Below are positions 12,530 to 24,574 of a stretch of 64,000 nucleotides of DNA, in pieces. Numbering within the stretch: position 1 is the stretch's first letter; every line of letters starts with the position of its first letter. This DNA comes from Catonia carolina (Eukaryota > Arthropoda > Insecta > Hemiptera > Achilidae), in NCBI GenBank assembly GCA_035578175.1, contig JAQMRL010000011.1:4165501-4229500 (forward strand), written 5' to 3'. The notes under the pieces are model-generated. The model was not told the DNA's origin. It worked only from the letters and a program-made list of their open reading frames with translations, and searched no databases. The translations under genes were made by a program, and so were the position numbers.

Positions 12530-12672
12530 GTTTCGGATTCGTAATCTACACAAAACGTTTGTGGGCCTGGATTGGACCAAAACCGGAAGTCAAGAAATCA
12601 AAGTCGGAATTTGGAAACAATTCGATTCCTCTTTGCGAGTAGATATAGAAATCACTGTATCTCATGGTTTAT
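12530..12672. repeat. Repeat R, unit on the right of M2
   Basis: Repeats the ggattcgtaatctacacaaa ... ccaaaaccggaagtcaagaa ... tcggaatttggaaac order seen at 11628-11765. It lacks the middle portion. Confidence 0.7.
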
Positions 12673-13589
12673 ATATTATATATATATAGGCCCTAAGTTA
12701 TAGGCCTATATAGGCTAGGTTTTGCCATAGGTCAAAGGTAAGCCTTTTTAAAAATTGCCACCAGCCATGAGACGCGTGGTCTCATGAAAGGAATTTTTAA
12801 TACATAGCTACTTTACATGATGAAAATAAGTAATTAATTACTAAATATTACGTTTTATTGAACTCTACCTAAACTGTTTTATGATTAGTCCATCACTATT
12901 TTGTCATCTATGTAAAAACAAATTAATCAAAAAATAGCCCAACAGTAAGTAAATCTATCGAATTTTAATTAATTTCCGTTTATTAGAAGATTCTAAAACA
13001 CCGGATATTAGTTTAATACGTACACACAAATACAAAATTATTTTTAATAAGAAACACGCAGTAAATCTCATAAACGAAAATGTTTGCCATTTTATGTACA
13101 CTACAAATAAAAAGAACGTTAGTCTGCCTACAGATATATACGGAATATTATTTAATGAATTAAACTTTAAATCACGAAAGCTTGACGTCACCTTCGGCTA
13201 TTTTATATGAATATTTCTTATAGTTATTTCAATGTAACTTATTATTTATTACTTCCAGTAAGAATGGGTCAACGCACTACAAGTATTCCTTCCCTTTGCC
13301 TACATCACTAACTTTACAACGTACACGAATATAGTATGCTTGTTTTTTAATAAATTTTTATGAAAGTTCTGTACTACAAAATGTTTAGTTAATTATTGAG
13401 AAATATAATAATTACAAGAAGAAACTTGTCAGGTCATTTTTACTCGTCTTCATTAAAACCCTTCATTAAATTCTCCAAACAAATGAGAAATTTACTGTTT
13501 CTTTATCCATAAAATTATACGTAAACTTATTGGTTATTATAAATCACAAATTATATTACAACAACCGACATTAAAACACTGAGATTTTT
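12673..13589. other. No recognised gene
   Basis: AT-rich spacer. Two copies of the palindrome TAGGCCTA lie near here (12511 and 12701). The minus frame 12955-13191 has no recognisable features. Confidence 0.45.
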
Positions 13590-14085
13590 CCGGAAATCAC
13601 ATACAGCAGTGAAACGATCTTCAGCCCCAGGAGAATCAACGCTGAACACAGAATCTCAAAATTAGAATGTCGGATCATCAGAAAATGCCGAACAAGAGAT
13701 ATTTCTCTGACGGAATCTGGAAGCCCGTCCCGAACGAAGAAGTCCACAGAAATTCAGAACCTCTAGCAGACCAGATGAGGAAAAGAGAATTTCTTTCTTT
13801 GACCATCTCTTAAGGAGTGGCTCCGCCAGAATCTCCACAAAAATCATCAACTATTTCCTAAACAGAAAATCTCAGCCCCACTGGATCAAAGAAATTGAAC
13901 AGGACATGAACGAAATCCAAATCTCACTTAAGGACCTGAAAATAAAATTCGGAAATTACCACAAACTGAGCAACACAAGAATTGAAAAGAAGAGACCTAC
14001 AAAACGACAGAAAATCGTGTATTTCGACGAAGAACGCCAAAAGAAATCAGAAAGATTGAAGGAATACTGGATTTTTAGGATTTTT
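13590..14085 (+). pseudogene. LINE-beta reverse transcriptase C-terminal region
   Basis: C-terminal part of a non-LTR retrotransposon protein in at least two plus-strand frames. In order it shows RISFFDHLLRSGSARISTK, then SQPHWIKEIEQDMNEIQISL, and finally FDEERQKKSERLKEYW. That layout (an FxHLLR motif, a W.KEIExDM stretch, and a terminal DEERxxxSERxKxYW basic tail) is typical of non-LTR ORF2 C-termini in insects and other animals. The final part is an open frame from about 13800 to 14088. The RT core is absent, so this is a 5'-truncated, dead insertion. Confidence 0.65.
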
Positions 14086-14119
14086 TAGTTATAAAAAAAT
14101 AATAAAGGCAAGCGGTAAA

Positions 14120-15310
14120 GATTGGATTCTTACTTGTAAATTTAAGCTACGTCTAGATCTTCTTCTACTTGGAATGCGGACTCCATCACTGAAAATTGGC
14201 TACAGTTCTGGTAAATCGTTCACTATCGTGAACCTCCCTTAAAAGAGTGTGCGTACTCTTTGCCCGACTTAGAGTGTTTGTCCAGTTTCTCATATTCTCC
14301 AACCATCCTTCATCCATTTCCTTTGTCCATATTTACGCCTGCCATTACCATTTCCCTCAAAAATATGTATGAGAAGCTCATTACTCCTTTGTATAAATTA
14401 CTTAAGTAGGGAGGTCTTTCTTGTTTTAATTAAGCTCATCAACTCATGGTCCACACGTACATCTCAATACATCGCCATTGAAAACATTCCCGGTTCAAAA
14501 AGTTCGGGAAATTCTTCTGAATACCCACATCTTGAAAGCTTGTTAACGATTCACGGACTGCATACTCATAGTTCACGTTTCTACACCATACAGCAGAACA
14601 GAGTAGATATGTGTCTTCACAAACCTATATCTTACAGGAAGTGGAATTTTATTATTAACAAGTAGATGCTTCTTGTTATGAAATGCCAGCCTAGACATTT
14701 CAATACGAGCTGTTACTTCTACAGCTGGTTCTAGATCAGCTGTAATCCAACTTACTAAATACTTAAATTTATTAACCGGCTCAATAAGTTGATTAGGGGC
14801 CTATCATTAATGTAGCCTATACATCCTTACTGATCACTATCACCTACATTTTCAGTGGGCTGATTTTTAGACAAAGAGCTCCTCCCTCTTCGGTAACTCT
14901 ATTCATCAAGCACTGAAGTCCCTACTCTAAATCTCCAAAAATGACTTTTATAAACATATTTTGTGTTTTTAAGAAATACTCAATTCAAATTAATCCCATC
15001 GAAAGCATTATAAAAGGCTTGCTTAAATAATAAGTCTGAGTACAAATTAACAGAAGTGGTGAAAGAACACAACCCTGGCATACCCCTTCTTTACGGAAAT
15101 AGGATCTGTGATCTGTTAATTTACTTTAACTGATGCCATCTGGTACCAATAAAGATTTAACATTTATAACGTTTGAATCTAATACTACTACATCACAAAG
15201 CATATTTTAAGTGACTCATTGTGCTTCACCTGATCAAAAGCCTTCAAATAATCAATAAAACATTAGAATACCTCTTTACCTTGATCTCTACACTTTTGGA
15301 GCAACACTAC
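14120..15310 (-). pseudogene. Decayed LINE reverse transcriptase (core plus thumb)
   Basis: On the minus strand, starting near 15310, broken frames give CFIDYLKAFD (RT motif with the catalytic D), then GVCQGCVLSPLL (the QGxxLSPLL motif), and later a thumb region reading IEMSRLAFHNKKHL and YSVLLYGVET. This order is diagnostic of a non-LTR reverse transcriptase. Frameshifts and stops are frequent and the FADD motif region is not readable, so the copy is long dead. The ending near 14140 may include the element's 3' region. The plus frame 14369-14665 is a shadow of it. Confidence 0.65.
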
Positions 15311-15954
15311 TATACCTATAGTACGTAAAATGAAAGATGTTTGGAACCGCGTATCTCACTAAGTAATAACATAAACATTTCAGGTAGTAACTTACAACTC
15401 GTTTTAAAGCTTGGTTTTTTGTTATTTTATTAGTATAAATTACGAAATATGGGAGTGTATTAGGCATTTTCTGACAATTTAAAAACAGAATATGTACCCG
15501 TTTATTAGCACATTTTTCATTTCGTCCATTTTTCAGAACATGTACAACTATCAGTTTTAAGAGGAAAAATATGGCATTTTAGATGAGAGTTCCTGCATGT
15601 TCTAATTAATGTCAGCTAACATTCGACCTTTTAGTACAAAGGGTAAAGGAATTAGAGCGTTTTAAAAATAATTGTTATTTTCGTACCCGATGGGCGTAAC
15701 GGGTTAGAACAAACGCTGTAGCCCTTTAATTAATAAGGGAATAAAATTTCACTGTTTATTGTTTTTTAAATCTTTATCTTTTTTACTTGGTGAGATATGC
15801 GGTTCTAAAAACAGGCTTTATCTTTCATATTACGTACTATAATCCAAAAAGTTCTAGGCTATAAATTCATTGATCAAATATCATATTAAATATTTCAGTA
15901 GACTAATAAGAACAAAACGAAAGTGTTGTGCAGCAGCAAGAGTGGTTTATAAGA
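15311..15954. other. No recognised feature
   Basis: AT-rich spacer between two oppositely oriented LINE fragments. Confidence 0.45.
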
Positions 15955-16566
15955 GACGGGAAATTTAAAAGTAAGCAACGAAAACATACAGGAAGTTGGG
16001 GAATTCTGCTATCTAGGGAGTAAAATAACAAAGGATGGTAGAAGCACAAGTGATATCAAAAGTAAAATTTCTCAAGCTAGAAAATCCTTTGAAATGAAAA
16101 ACAGCTTACTGACTATAAACATTGACTTACAGATTAGGAAACATTTCCTAAAACACTATGTTCGGAGTATAGCATTATACGGGAGTGAAACGTGGGTGAT
16201 AGGGGCTGCAGAAAGGATGAGGATAGAAGCTTTTGAAATGTGATGTTATAGGAAAATTTTTAAAGATTAGGTGGGTGGACAAAATAAGTAATTTAGAGGT
16301 TCTTAGGCGAGTGAATGAAAAAAAAAGTATATGGAAGCATCTTACCAGAAGAAGGAATAGGCTAGTGGGGCATATCTTAAGACATCCAGGTATAGGTCTA
16401 TCAATAATGGAGGGTAATACTGAGGGAGTGAATTTTAGGAGGAGGCAAAGATATAGCTACGTATAAAGCAAATTACAAAAGATGTAGGGTGTTACAAGTA
16501 TGTAGATATGAAACGACTTGCGCAAGATACAACAGCTTAGAGAACTGCATCAAACCAGTCGAGAGG
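15955..16566 (+). pseudogene. LINE-gamma reverse transcriptase C-terminus, nearly intact
   Basis: One continuous frame with a single internal stop covers the post-RT region: YLGSKITKDGRSTSDIKSKI, then FLKHYVRSIALYGSETW, then RIEAFEM, stop, CYRKIFKI, and NRLVGHILRHPG. This is the thumb and C-terminal region of an RTE/CR1-like non-LTR protein. The stop is TGA where TGG (Trp) is expected. After 16466 a frameshift leads to the terminal stretch DVGCYKYVDMKRLAQD. The RT core itself is missing (5' truncation). The same C-terminal tail recurs at 8255-8335. Confidence 0.75.
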
Positions 16567-17350
16567 CTGATGACAAAACATATATATTTCAGTGAGGTCA
16601 AAATGCATACTCTTGAAATTTAGTTAAAAAATCCTCCGAAGATTTCAACCATGACGGAATTGAAAATTCTAATCATTGTTACAATTGCTTCTGAAATAAT
16701 TTTATTTTGAAAATTTATCAACTACAAGATGATTCATACGTGTTTATAACATGGTATACGCTATTGGAAAATCGGAATTAATATTTTTTTATTAAACTTT
16801 TGTTAGTTAAGTAGGCTATATTACTCTCATAATACATTCATTATTTATATCATGGTAACAGAGTGGGTGCCAGTCTCAAAATAAAAGATAGAAACCACAT
16901 AGCATCATTTCAAGGCCGTAAAATATTCAAAAAAAACTTGTAAAAATATTTCTGTATCATAATTTTTAAAAACAAAAATTTAGTACCATTCAAAATGTAG
17001 TAATTTGTTTTCTCATATTGTTGAATGTTCTCATATAATCGTACATATGTAATTTTCTCGTCCTGAGAATAACACAGTAGTAACTTATTTTTCTATAACT
17101 AGTAGTAAGAAGTTATTCAAATGAATTTTTTTATAAAATGTTATTCAAATTTATTATCAAAAATAAACCATATATTAAATTACCAAATAATAACAAACCA
17201 AGAAATTCTATCATAAATAACCACAGAGGCTTACAATGTATCATATATAATTTAAAACACACAAAAGAAAAAAATATAATATCACTAGCTACTATTAGGT
17301 ATTTATTTAGTTTACAAATAAAAAAAACTATACTTATGTTACCTGAATGT
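16567..17350. other. No recognised gene
   Basis: Very AT-rich. The frame 17138-17374 is Asn/Lys/Ile-rich low-complexity translation and runs into a SINE. I do not call it. Confidence 0.45.
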
Positions 17351-17500
17351 ATTTTTTTTTATTTATTTATTTAACGTCGCATCAACTGCAACGGTCATTA
17401 GCGACGACTTTGGGGTGTAACTGTTTACAATGGAGGATGAAATGATTTTTTGTAACGTATGAAAATATGCCGTGCCTGAGTGGGATTCGAACCCAGGACT
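17351..17500 (-). repeat. Chimeric SINE: D-type head and body with B-type tail
   Basis: On the minus strand the order is a tRNA-like arm (cctgggttcgaatcccactc), then a body matching the SINE D copy at 19887 (ttttcatacgttac then aaaaaatcatttcatcc). Next comes the SINE B tail (cgtcgctaatgaccg type, here tcgtcgctaatgacc) ending in ttaaataaataaat. The head is truncated near the B box. It joins modules otherwise found in separate families. Confidence 0.65.
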
Positions 17501-17810
17501 GAATGTATTAAAGACTCAGTTTCTTTTTACTTTTGTCGAATTGGAGGAATTTTAAAACTAAGGCGTAAATTTACTCACGCCTACCATAAGTTTTTTTCAC
17601 AAGTAAACTAACGCCTATGAATAAATTTCTATTTTATACAAAATAGAATGCATTTTTATGGCAAGGTTATTTACTCCATGAAAGACAAAGGGTAGCTACA
17701 GTTCATGTACTTGCCGGGAGAAACCAAGGAAAAAAGTAAACCTATTGTCAGAACAGTAAACTAAAAGACTTATCGGTCATCTTAACCGATTATAATACCA
17801 AAATGCTAAA
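17501..17810. other. No recognised feature
   Basis: AT-rich spacer of about 310 bp. Nothing named. Confidence 0.45.
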
Positions 17811-18500
17811 GTAACTCACATGCCTTTCTCTTGCCAATGTAAATAATGACCCATATAACCATGAGTAAACAATACAATATGAAAAATATAACCTAATTTT
17901 AATCATGAGTGAAAGACGTAAAATAAAAATCAACCTCTCTAAAACTTAAAAATACAAACACTTAACTAAGCTCTACAGAAAATGCTTAAAATATAAGTAG
18001 CAGCTAGATGTTTTTATTTCCTACAACTTTGATCGATACACTTTTGTCAAAAAATGCATACCAAGGCCGCAACATTTAAAAATTTTAATTTTTTTTACCG
18101 ATTTTGATGACCAAAATACAGAACATCACAAATTGACCCTAAACTAAGCGTTGTAGAAAAAAATTTTATAAATAAAAGTTGTAGGTTTTTAAATTTTTTA
18201 CAACTTTAATGATACACTTTTACTCTAAAATGCATATTAAGGCTGCAATCTTTTAAAAACCATTTATTACAACGAGAGCACAACCTCCCCAAAAATTTCA
18301 GCAGCAATAGTGCCCACCTTATCTTGTAAAGCATAAAAGCCGTACTAAATGTGGCGATTTTTAAAAAAAATCGTCGGAGCCGTTTTTGAGAAAACCAGAA
18401 GAAAAATGAACAATTTAACGTTTAAACTATTACTTCCGGTTGACCGATTTTGATGAAAATATTCGTGGCGGATTCCCTAGTTGTACCTTACTTAAGTTCC
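17811..18500 (-). mobile_element. Element F, inverted copy F-E (truncated)
   Basis: Reverse-oriented F copy of about 690 bp. From left to right it shows ctttctcttgccaatgtaaa, aatcatgagtgaaagacg, the internal hairpin region around ataaaagttgtagg, and finally ccggttgaccgattttgatg. It stops before the GT tract, where SINE C begins, so the left third of F is missing. Confidence 0.75.
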
Positions 18501-18501
18501 A

Positions 18502-18660
18502 CCAAATGAGATGAGGATATGTGTGACGTGTAAATGTGGTGTAATCTTGTACAGACTCAAGCCCATCATTCCTGAGAAAGTATGGTTAATTAAACACCAA
18601 CCGTCAAAGATGTGTTATTAAAGTGATTAAGTCACTTGGACTCCCGATACACAATATTTC
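18502..18660 (-). repeat. SINE C fragment
   Basis: Shares gagatgagga, tgacgtgtaa, gtgtaatcttgtacagac and gagaaagtatggttaatt with the full SINE C copies at 54103 and 62624. The tRNA-like head is lost. Confidence 0.6.
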
Positions 18661-19886
18661 CGTACTCATCGTCGTTCGAGTCATTATTATTATTATTATT
18701 ATTTTATTATTGTTTGTAATTTGTGTTGATAATGTTCATTGACAACATGTGAATTAGGTGCCGCACTTGATACTTGTGTTTTGTTAATTTAAGATTTATC
18801 GTTAGGTGTTTGTTTGACTCGTCTTAGTCCATGATAGGTGTGCAGCAAATTAAGGATTTCAATCAGTTCTGCTGGCTTTCTTTACTAAGCAGGTCCGTCC
18901 CGCTTCCCTGTTTGTTTTTTTGTTGTTGTTTATTTTTGCTTTTCGGAGGCTAGAAATGGCTATAAAGGGAGTGGAGGCCATCAAAATAAAAGTCGATAAG
19001 TCATCGTCGGTAAGTCGATTGAAGATTTACTTTTCCTCTGGCAATTTAGGTAGTTGAGGCATAGTGTTCATGTTGGTAGTAGTGAAAGTGAAGAGGGAAA
19101 AATTGAATAGGCGGTGATTAATGTCCCAGTTTTACACAAAGGAAATGTAGTGAGCTAATCTATATCATATTCGTTGATTTCCAGCCGACTTTTGGAAAAT
19201 ATCAAGCGATTTGTTAAAGACCAACGAAAGTCAACTAATAAAATTTGAATAAACAACTTGGTACTTTGTTTTCTTGATCAAATACTATTTATAATACTAT
19301 TTATAATCTATCATCTAGTATTAAAATTTTTTTAAATATGCTGCTTTTCTGATAGTAAAATGTTTTAGATTCCAAAAACAACAACATAAATCATTATTAC
19401 AAATTTTCACATGAAAGATATCACGGAAAGCGAATAAATACTGATTTGAATACAGTACCGGCAGAAAGGAGATTTTAACGAAAGATTTTAAGTAATTAAG
19501 AATGTATATTCAACAGTAAAAAAGGACAAGGGAACAAGTTCACCTTATATGAGAACTTGGCCGACATCCGCTGTACAACAAAGTAAAGTAACGAATGGAA
19601 ACCAAGTTAGCTACAAACTAAGGTTATTAATCGCGCCATTAATTTAACCATATCCGGTATGCAAGTGTATGAAGAGGTCATGGAACTTCACAAATAATAT
19701 TACATCATGTAGAATATCGTATGCATGGATTAAGTATATAATTTCGATGAGAAATGTATAATTAATTAAGTTGTTGTTTTGAAAAATTATCTTAATTACT
19801 CGCTTATACCATAAAAAATTAATTATCGACGTTACATACCTAATTACGAGGTTCCTTTATAAAACTTATACGTACGTAGGTTTTCA
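18661..19886. other. No recognised gene; short ATT microsatellite
   Basis: Holds a short ATT repeat near 18683-18712. The region 18830-19100 is somewhat GC-richer, and a frame from the ATG at 18956 runs about 33 codons. I cannot assign it to any family. Confidence 0.4.
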
Positions 19887-20044
19887 GCCGCCGCATTGGC
19901 GTAGTTGGTAACGTGCTCGCCTCTCACCATGCTGTCTTGGGTTCGAATCCCACTCAGGCACAGAATTTTCATACGTTACAAAAAATCAATTCATCCTTTA
20001 CCGTCTGCAATAGCAGTAATTGCAGAACAGTCGGACGTTAACCC
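19887..20044 (+). repeat. tRNA-derived SINE D, best-preserved copy
   Basis: The head gccgccgcattggcgtagtt holds an A-box-like stretch, with a B box in gggttcgaatcccactc about 45 bases later. The body (gaattttcatacgttac, caattcatcctttaccgtct) and the tail gcagtaattgcagaacagtc follow. It is not a tRNA gene: the arms do not close into an acceptor stem and the body continues past the tRNA-like end. The tail runs into TTAACCCTTTATAGGGCA, which could be SINE tail or an unrelated piggyBac-type end. Confidence 0.75.
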
Positions 20045-21430
20045 TTTATAGGGCAGTACTACGGGGGAAAATATATATGTTGTGAAACGGTCAATTTTGC
20101 AGTACAGTGACTTGAATAATGTATTTCTAGGGCCAGAACAGTAAGATATTACTTTGTTTTGATATTAAGCCCTGGTAAATACTATATGTACTTACCAAGG
20201 AACGTTTTTTTAAATGGAAATCACATGATGTGAAAGGAGAATCAGAATCACAGGATAAATGGAATTCCACTGATATTTAAACAAATCGGCGACAACCAAT
20301 AACAAAACAAATTTTTAGAACAATATAAATAAATAAATAGGCCTAATAATAAATATAGGCCTATATATATAATAAAATATAATAGGCATAAATATATATG
20401 TAAATAGTATACTTTAGAAAACTACAAAATAACATATTAGTTTTTTAATTTAATCTATTCAATGTATTTAATAATATTTTTTATCTTTATTGTTTTCATT
20501 CAATTTTAATAATTAGTTATGTTATATAGCTAACGTAAATACTTAAGTGTATTGTACTGCGGTCACTAATAACCTCGTTGTTGATAAGACCTTAAATAAA
20601 TGTATTTTACAAAACGTATTAATCAAAAACGAGGTCTTTTATCATAAATTAAAAATGAAGAACTGTACAATAAGACAATATTGTAAGATTTCCGATAATT
20701 GGTTATGGGGTTATGAAGAACCTTAAAAAAAAGAGATTTAAACGAGATGATAATGAACCGTAAAAGTTGCCGCTTATTATTATTATTTTAAATGTAAGCA
20801 CTTTCACGAAGAGCAAAAGTACATAGCCGATGTATGAGACGAAGATTCTTTAGTTAAGAGATGCTATGAATGCGACCTTGAAAATACTATCATAAATTTG
20901 TACAAAATTTAATTTTCCCCCTTAATTTCAATTCATGATCTGCAGAAAGTAATAAAAGTACCTAACAGTTCACAAATGTTTAAAAACAATAAAGTACACA
21001 CATGATTGAACTACACCCAATGTTGTAATTAACATCGAAAAGTACAATTTCGGTAGCATGTACCTTTAATATATTTTACAAAACAAATTTACAAATATAA
21101 CACATTTTCAAACTTTTACATAGGCCTATACTAAAGTTTACATGAACAATAAAAAGTTAATCCTTAGTAAAACATTACAAAATCCACTTATAAAACTCGC
21201 GACAATATATTTTTATGTTTTTAAAAACAAATTAATTTGTTAAATTATAATTTTTAAAATTTAATGAGCTTTTTCATCGTTTAAAAGTAATTTCCGTAAA
21301 AAATTACGATTTTGGTGCATGAAAAGTTATTTAAAATTTTAACCCATTTTGGCATTTTTAAAAAAGTAATGAAGTGATATATTTTACTGAAGACCACATA
21401 ATTTCTGTGGTTAAGAACAATGCCAAAAAT
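20045..21430. other. No recognised gene
   Basis: AT-rich. Holds three copies of the palindrome TAGGCCTA (20338, 20356, 21121). No frame or repeat family recognised. Confidence 0.45.
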
Positions 21431-21760
21431 TTATTGAAACAAAAAATATTTTCCTTCGCAGTTGTTAGTGGGAAGGACCATCAATATAATGACAATAAAA
21501 TTAAAACAAAAAAATAGCACTACAAGGTCCAAAAATTTAAGTGCCAAAAAACAAATATGACGATAATTATACTTAAAAAAAAAATGAAAGAAATAAAGCT
21601 GAGTAAATTCAAATATACTAATGTACATCCACACAAGAGTTTGGGTGGATAAAGTACAAGCCAGTATTAAAAATAAAAACTAAAAAAATAACAAAAAAGA
21701 ATAACAGAAAGGTATGGAGTATAAAAAGGACGAGTGCATGCAACGTTAATGCGATAAAAA
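21431..21760. other. No recognised gene
   Basis: The minus-strand frame here (21431-21634) is Phe/Ile-rich AT translation without motifs. Rejected as a gene. Confidence 0.4.
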
Positions 21761-21789
21761 GAAAGAATAAAAAAAAGAAAATAACGAAA

Positions 21790-22012
21790 GAGGTGAGGTT
21801 GTTGATATTTCGGAGAGCGCAAGGGTCCAGCCCAGGGTCATTTGTGAAGAGCGTTTTCGTGGAGAGTAACGATGATGCAAGATACGTATTTGGTAAACCA
21901 GTCTTTGACCGTTTGAATTCTTCTCTTGAGAAGACCTGGGCCTGTATAATCGAAATAATCCTTCTTTTATACAGTAAGACTTGGGCGTCATGATTTTGCT
22001 GCGATTCTTAAT
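21790..22012 (-). CDS. Exon-like open frame, unidentified
   Basis: A GC-richer block with two overlapping minus-strand frames. The more protein-like one reads through HDAQVLLYKRRIISIIQAQV and later LPNTYLASSLL and DPGLDPCALRNINNLTSF, with balanced amino acids unlike the AT noise around it. There is no obvious start codon, and no strong splice acceptor or donor at the edges (a weak GT lies near 21793). I do not recognise the family. It could be a decayed host exon, a transposon coding fragment, or chance. Confidence is low. Confidence 0.22.
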
Positions 22013-23129
22013 GTAATGTTCTCGTCTATAACGTGTACTACAGCCTATGAATAATTTTCTTTGTAATGATTGTATTGCAAATTCTTCATTCGTTCGCGTT
22101 CAAGGATGTGCTTTAGAGCCATAATTTTTTTCTCAAACGGTTACATTCCACAACGTTTATATTCGGGCTGTATAATTTACTGTAGATTGAATTCAAGTCG
22201 GTCTATTAATGATTTTTGCCAGTGATACATTTGTACATGCGATGCAGAAAAAAATTTAATATTAATTTCACCATTATGGAAACTTAAAGGGAGACTGTAT
22301 TTTGTATCCCGCCAATGTTAAATTTACTACTTTTGGGTACATTGGTAAAATACAGGAAATAAAACTTTACACACTTATAATTGTCGGGTTTCTCTAGCTA
22401 CTGACATTATTTCAATTTAATCTATTGAACCATAAAATTTAAACAAAAAATAACCTAAAATTTTTACAATTGAATCAGTCATTTCAAAAGCCCATAAGTC
22501 AAAATTTTATATTTTTTAGTGCATTTTAGAACAAACTAAATGTAAATGCACCTTCCCTACAAAAATTACACAGGTCTGGCTTTCTTTTAAGTAGACTAAT
22601 ATAACACTAAGAAAAGGCTTATCCTTAAGGATATAAAGTGTTTTCTTCTAATTAAAAAATGAAAGTGGGTGTTCTTTAAAAGCTTAAGCTCTACTTTCTA
22701 GTGGAAGAGGCTGTACAAAGATTCTATACAAATATCTTTTTAAGGTGTACAACTACTGTTTATGACAACGATGAAGAATGTGAAAAGCCCAGAAAATCGA
22801 CATTTTTCTTTCTTAAAGTTAAGAATTTCAATTTTTATTATTACAGAAAGCTATTTTAAGTGACAATGTAAACTACCGAAATAAATAAATGAATACTGTT
22901 GTAGCCTACAGCACAATTTTCTTTTGGTCTAACAACGTATTTAAGTTAACATTTTACTCTAATTTATTTCAGAAATACCTTTCAAGTATAAATTTTCATT
23001 TTGTAAACAATTGACTTGTCTTTAAAAAGATAAAAGTATAAGTTATTCTATGTTAAAGGGGACAGCCCTCTGAACAATTTATATATTTTAATATTTTTTT
23101 AATGAAACATTATAGGCCTATATTACTTT
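22013..23129. other. No recognised feature
   Basis: AT-rich spacer with one TAGGCCTA palindrome at 23113, next to the left end of F-A. Confidence 0.45.
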
Positions 23130-23342
23130 TTTTACTTTCTCTTGCCTATATGAATATATAGGAAGGAAAGTATTGTTTTCATGTTGATTTTTCGAAATCG
23201 AGTTTTCACCGGATCTATACGTTTTCAGACCCCCTGAACCCAAAAAACATGTTTTTAGCGATTGGTCTGTGTGTGTGTGTGTGTGTGTGCGCGCGCGCGT
23301 GTGTGTGCGTGTGTGTGCGTGTGTGTGTGTGTGTGTGTGCGC

Positions 23343-23377
<35 letters not shown>

Positions 23378-24157
23378 CAGAATATCTCAAGAACGGAACA
23401 TCGTACGAACTTGAAACTTGAAACTTAAGTTACATATCACTACCGGACCCGACACGAACATTTTCATCAAAATCGGTCAACCGGAAGTAGTAGTTTATTC
23501 GTATAATTTTTCACTTTTTTGCGATTTTCTCAAAAACTAGTCCTACGATTTTTTTTAAAATCGCCTGGTTTACTACATTTTTTATGCTCTACAATATAGG
23601 GTAGGCGCCATGTTTGCTGAAATTCTGCTTGAGGCTGTTTTTACGCAAAAACGTTTTCTTTTTAAGATTGCGGCTTTAATATGCATTTTAGCGCAAAACG
23701 TTTTATAATAAAAGTTGTAGAGAATGTAAAATTCTACAACTTTTATTACAAACATTTTTTTGTATAACGCTTAGTTTAGCGGTAATTTGCGATTTTCTGT
23801 TTTTTTCTCACGAAAACGTGAGAAAAATCGATTTTTTTAACATTTCGGTCTTAGTATGCATTTTACGACAAAAGTGTATATAATTAAATTTATAGAAAAT
23901 TAAAAGATCTACAACTTTTGTTTAGAGCATTTTTCTCTACAGAGCCTAGTTTAGCGTGAAAGCGTGATTTTCCGTATTTTAAGCCAAACTGAGTTCGATT
24001 GTCATTTTGCGTCATTCACTCATGATTAAAATAAGGTTATGTTTTTGAGGTTAGTTTTTGTTTATTTCTAATATTTTATTAATAATGTTAGGTTTATTAT
24101 TAATTATTTGCATTGGCAAGAGAAAGTTGTGTGAGTGTTTCACACCAGATTTTTTTA
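23130..24157 (+). mobile_element. Element F, young copy F-A
   Basis: Full-length, about 1 kb. The left end is ACTTTCTCTTGCC. The exact reverse complement GGCAAGAGAAAGT lies near the right end, followed by a small hairpin (GTGTGA-gtgt-TCACAC type) and CCAGATTTTTT. T-runs flank both sides. There is no coding frame: the 90-codon minus-strand frame is a GT-repeat read-through rich in His-Thr. Copy F-B, 17 kb away, is nearly identical, so both inserted recently. The autonomous partner is unknown. The terminal features do not match a standard superfamily cleanly. Confidence 0.8.
23268..23375. repeat. Long GT microsatellite inside F-A
   Basis: 108 bp of GT repeat with GC interruptions. The same internal position holds 60 bp of pure GT in F-B, about 44 bp in F-C and about 11 bp in F-D. 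Confidence 0.95.
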
Positions 24158-24219
24158 TTTTTTAAAAAGTTGGTTTTTTGACTTACAGGCTTTCTAGATG
24201 ACCCTTTCTGGATGAAGGT

Positions 24220-24383
24220 GTAATTTTCAGAGTGGAGAGTAGGTGGTTTTTGGAAGGCCTGGGATGCTGATAACATAATTTTCCACTCAGTGAGGAAGGC
24301 AATGGTAAACCGTCTCACTCCTCGTTTTATTTAGTAAAGCTATTAGAGGTTCAAACCAGCCTTTCGGATGACCTAAACAGCAA
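24220..24383 (+). repeat. Family A, 5'-truncated copy A3
   Basis: Keeps only the last 165 bp, from the ggatgaaggtgtaattt block to gatgacctaaacagcaa. It is oriented opposite to A4, 190 bp to the right. Confidence 0.7.
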
Positions 24384-24515
24384 GGCAAATATAATCAATA
24401 CTTAGATCTATATAGAGTTGTAAAATATGTACAGTTCTAATGGCCGACATTTCGGTTATACGACTGAGAATGTCATCTGGTCGGTTAAGAGAGAGGCCAC
24501 TATTCTCAAAATGCA
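24384..24515 (-). repeat. Repeat H, continuous with A3
   Basis: Reverse complement of 28900-29019. Shared words (minus strand) are ctctctcttaaccgac, ctcagtcgtataacc and acatattttacaactc. The junction with family A is conserved at both sites, which suggests a composite unit. Confidence 0.6.
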
Positions 24516-24574
24516 GAACAGTAACTTAAGGGACACAACAAATTATTATAAAATAATGAAACATTTAACCTAAT

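Noticed and set aside
17138..17374. 78-codon Asn/Lys-rich frame
   Set aside because: Low-complexity AT translation that runs into a SINE tail.
20038..20060. piggyBac end at TTAACCCTTTATAGGGCA
   Set aside because: The TTAA overlaps the expected SINE D tail and no opposite end was found. The similar motif at 50075 is mentioned only as a possibility.
23118..23390. 90-codon minus-strand frame rich in His-Thr repeats
   Set aside because: It is the GT microsatellite of element F-A read in one frame. The same artefact appears at 40026-40259 in F-B with a different tract length.
23130..24157. Element F as a Helitron
   Set aside because: There is a hairpin near the right end, but no CTRR end follows it. 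The young copies also carry a 13-bp inverted repeat, which Helitrons lack.
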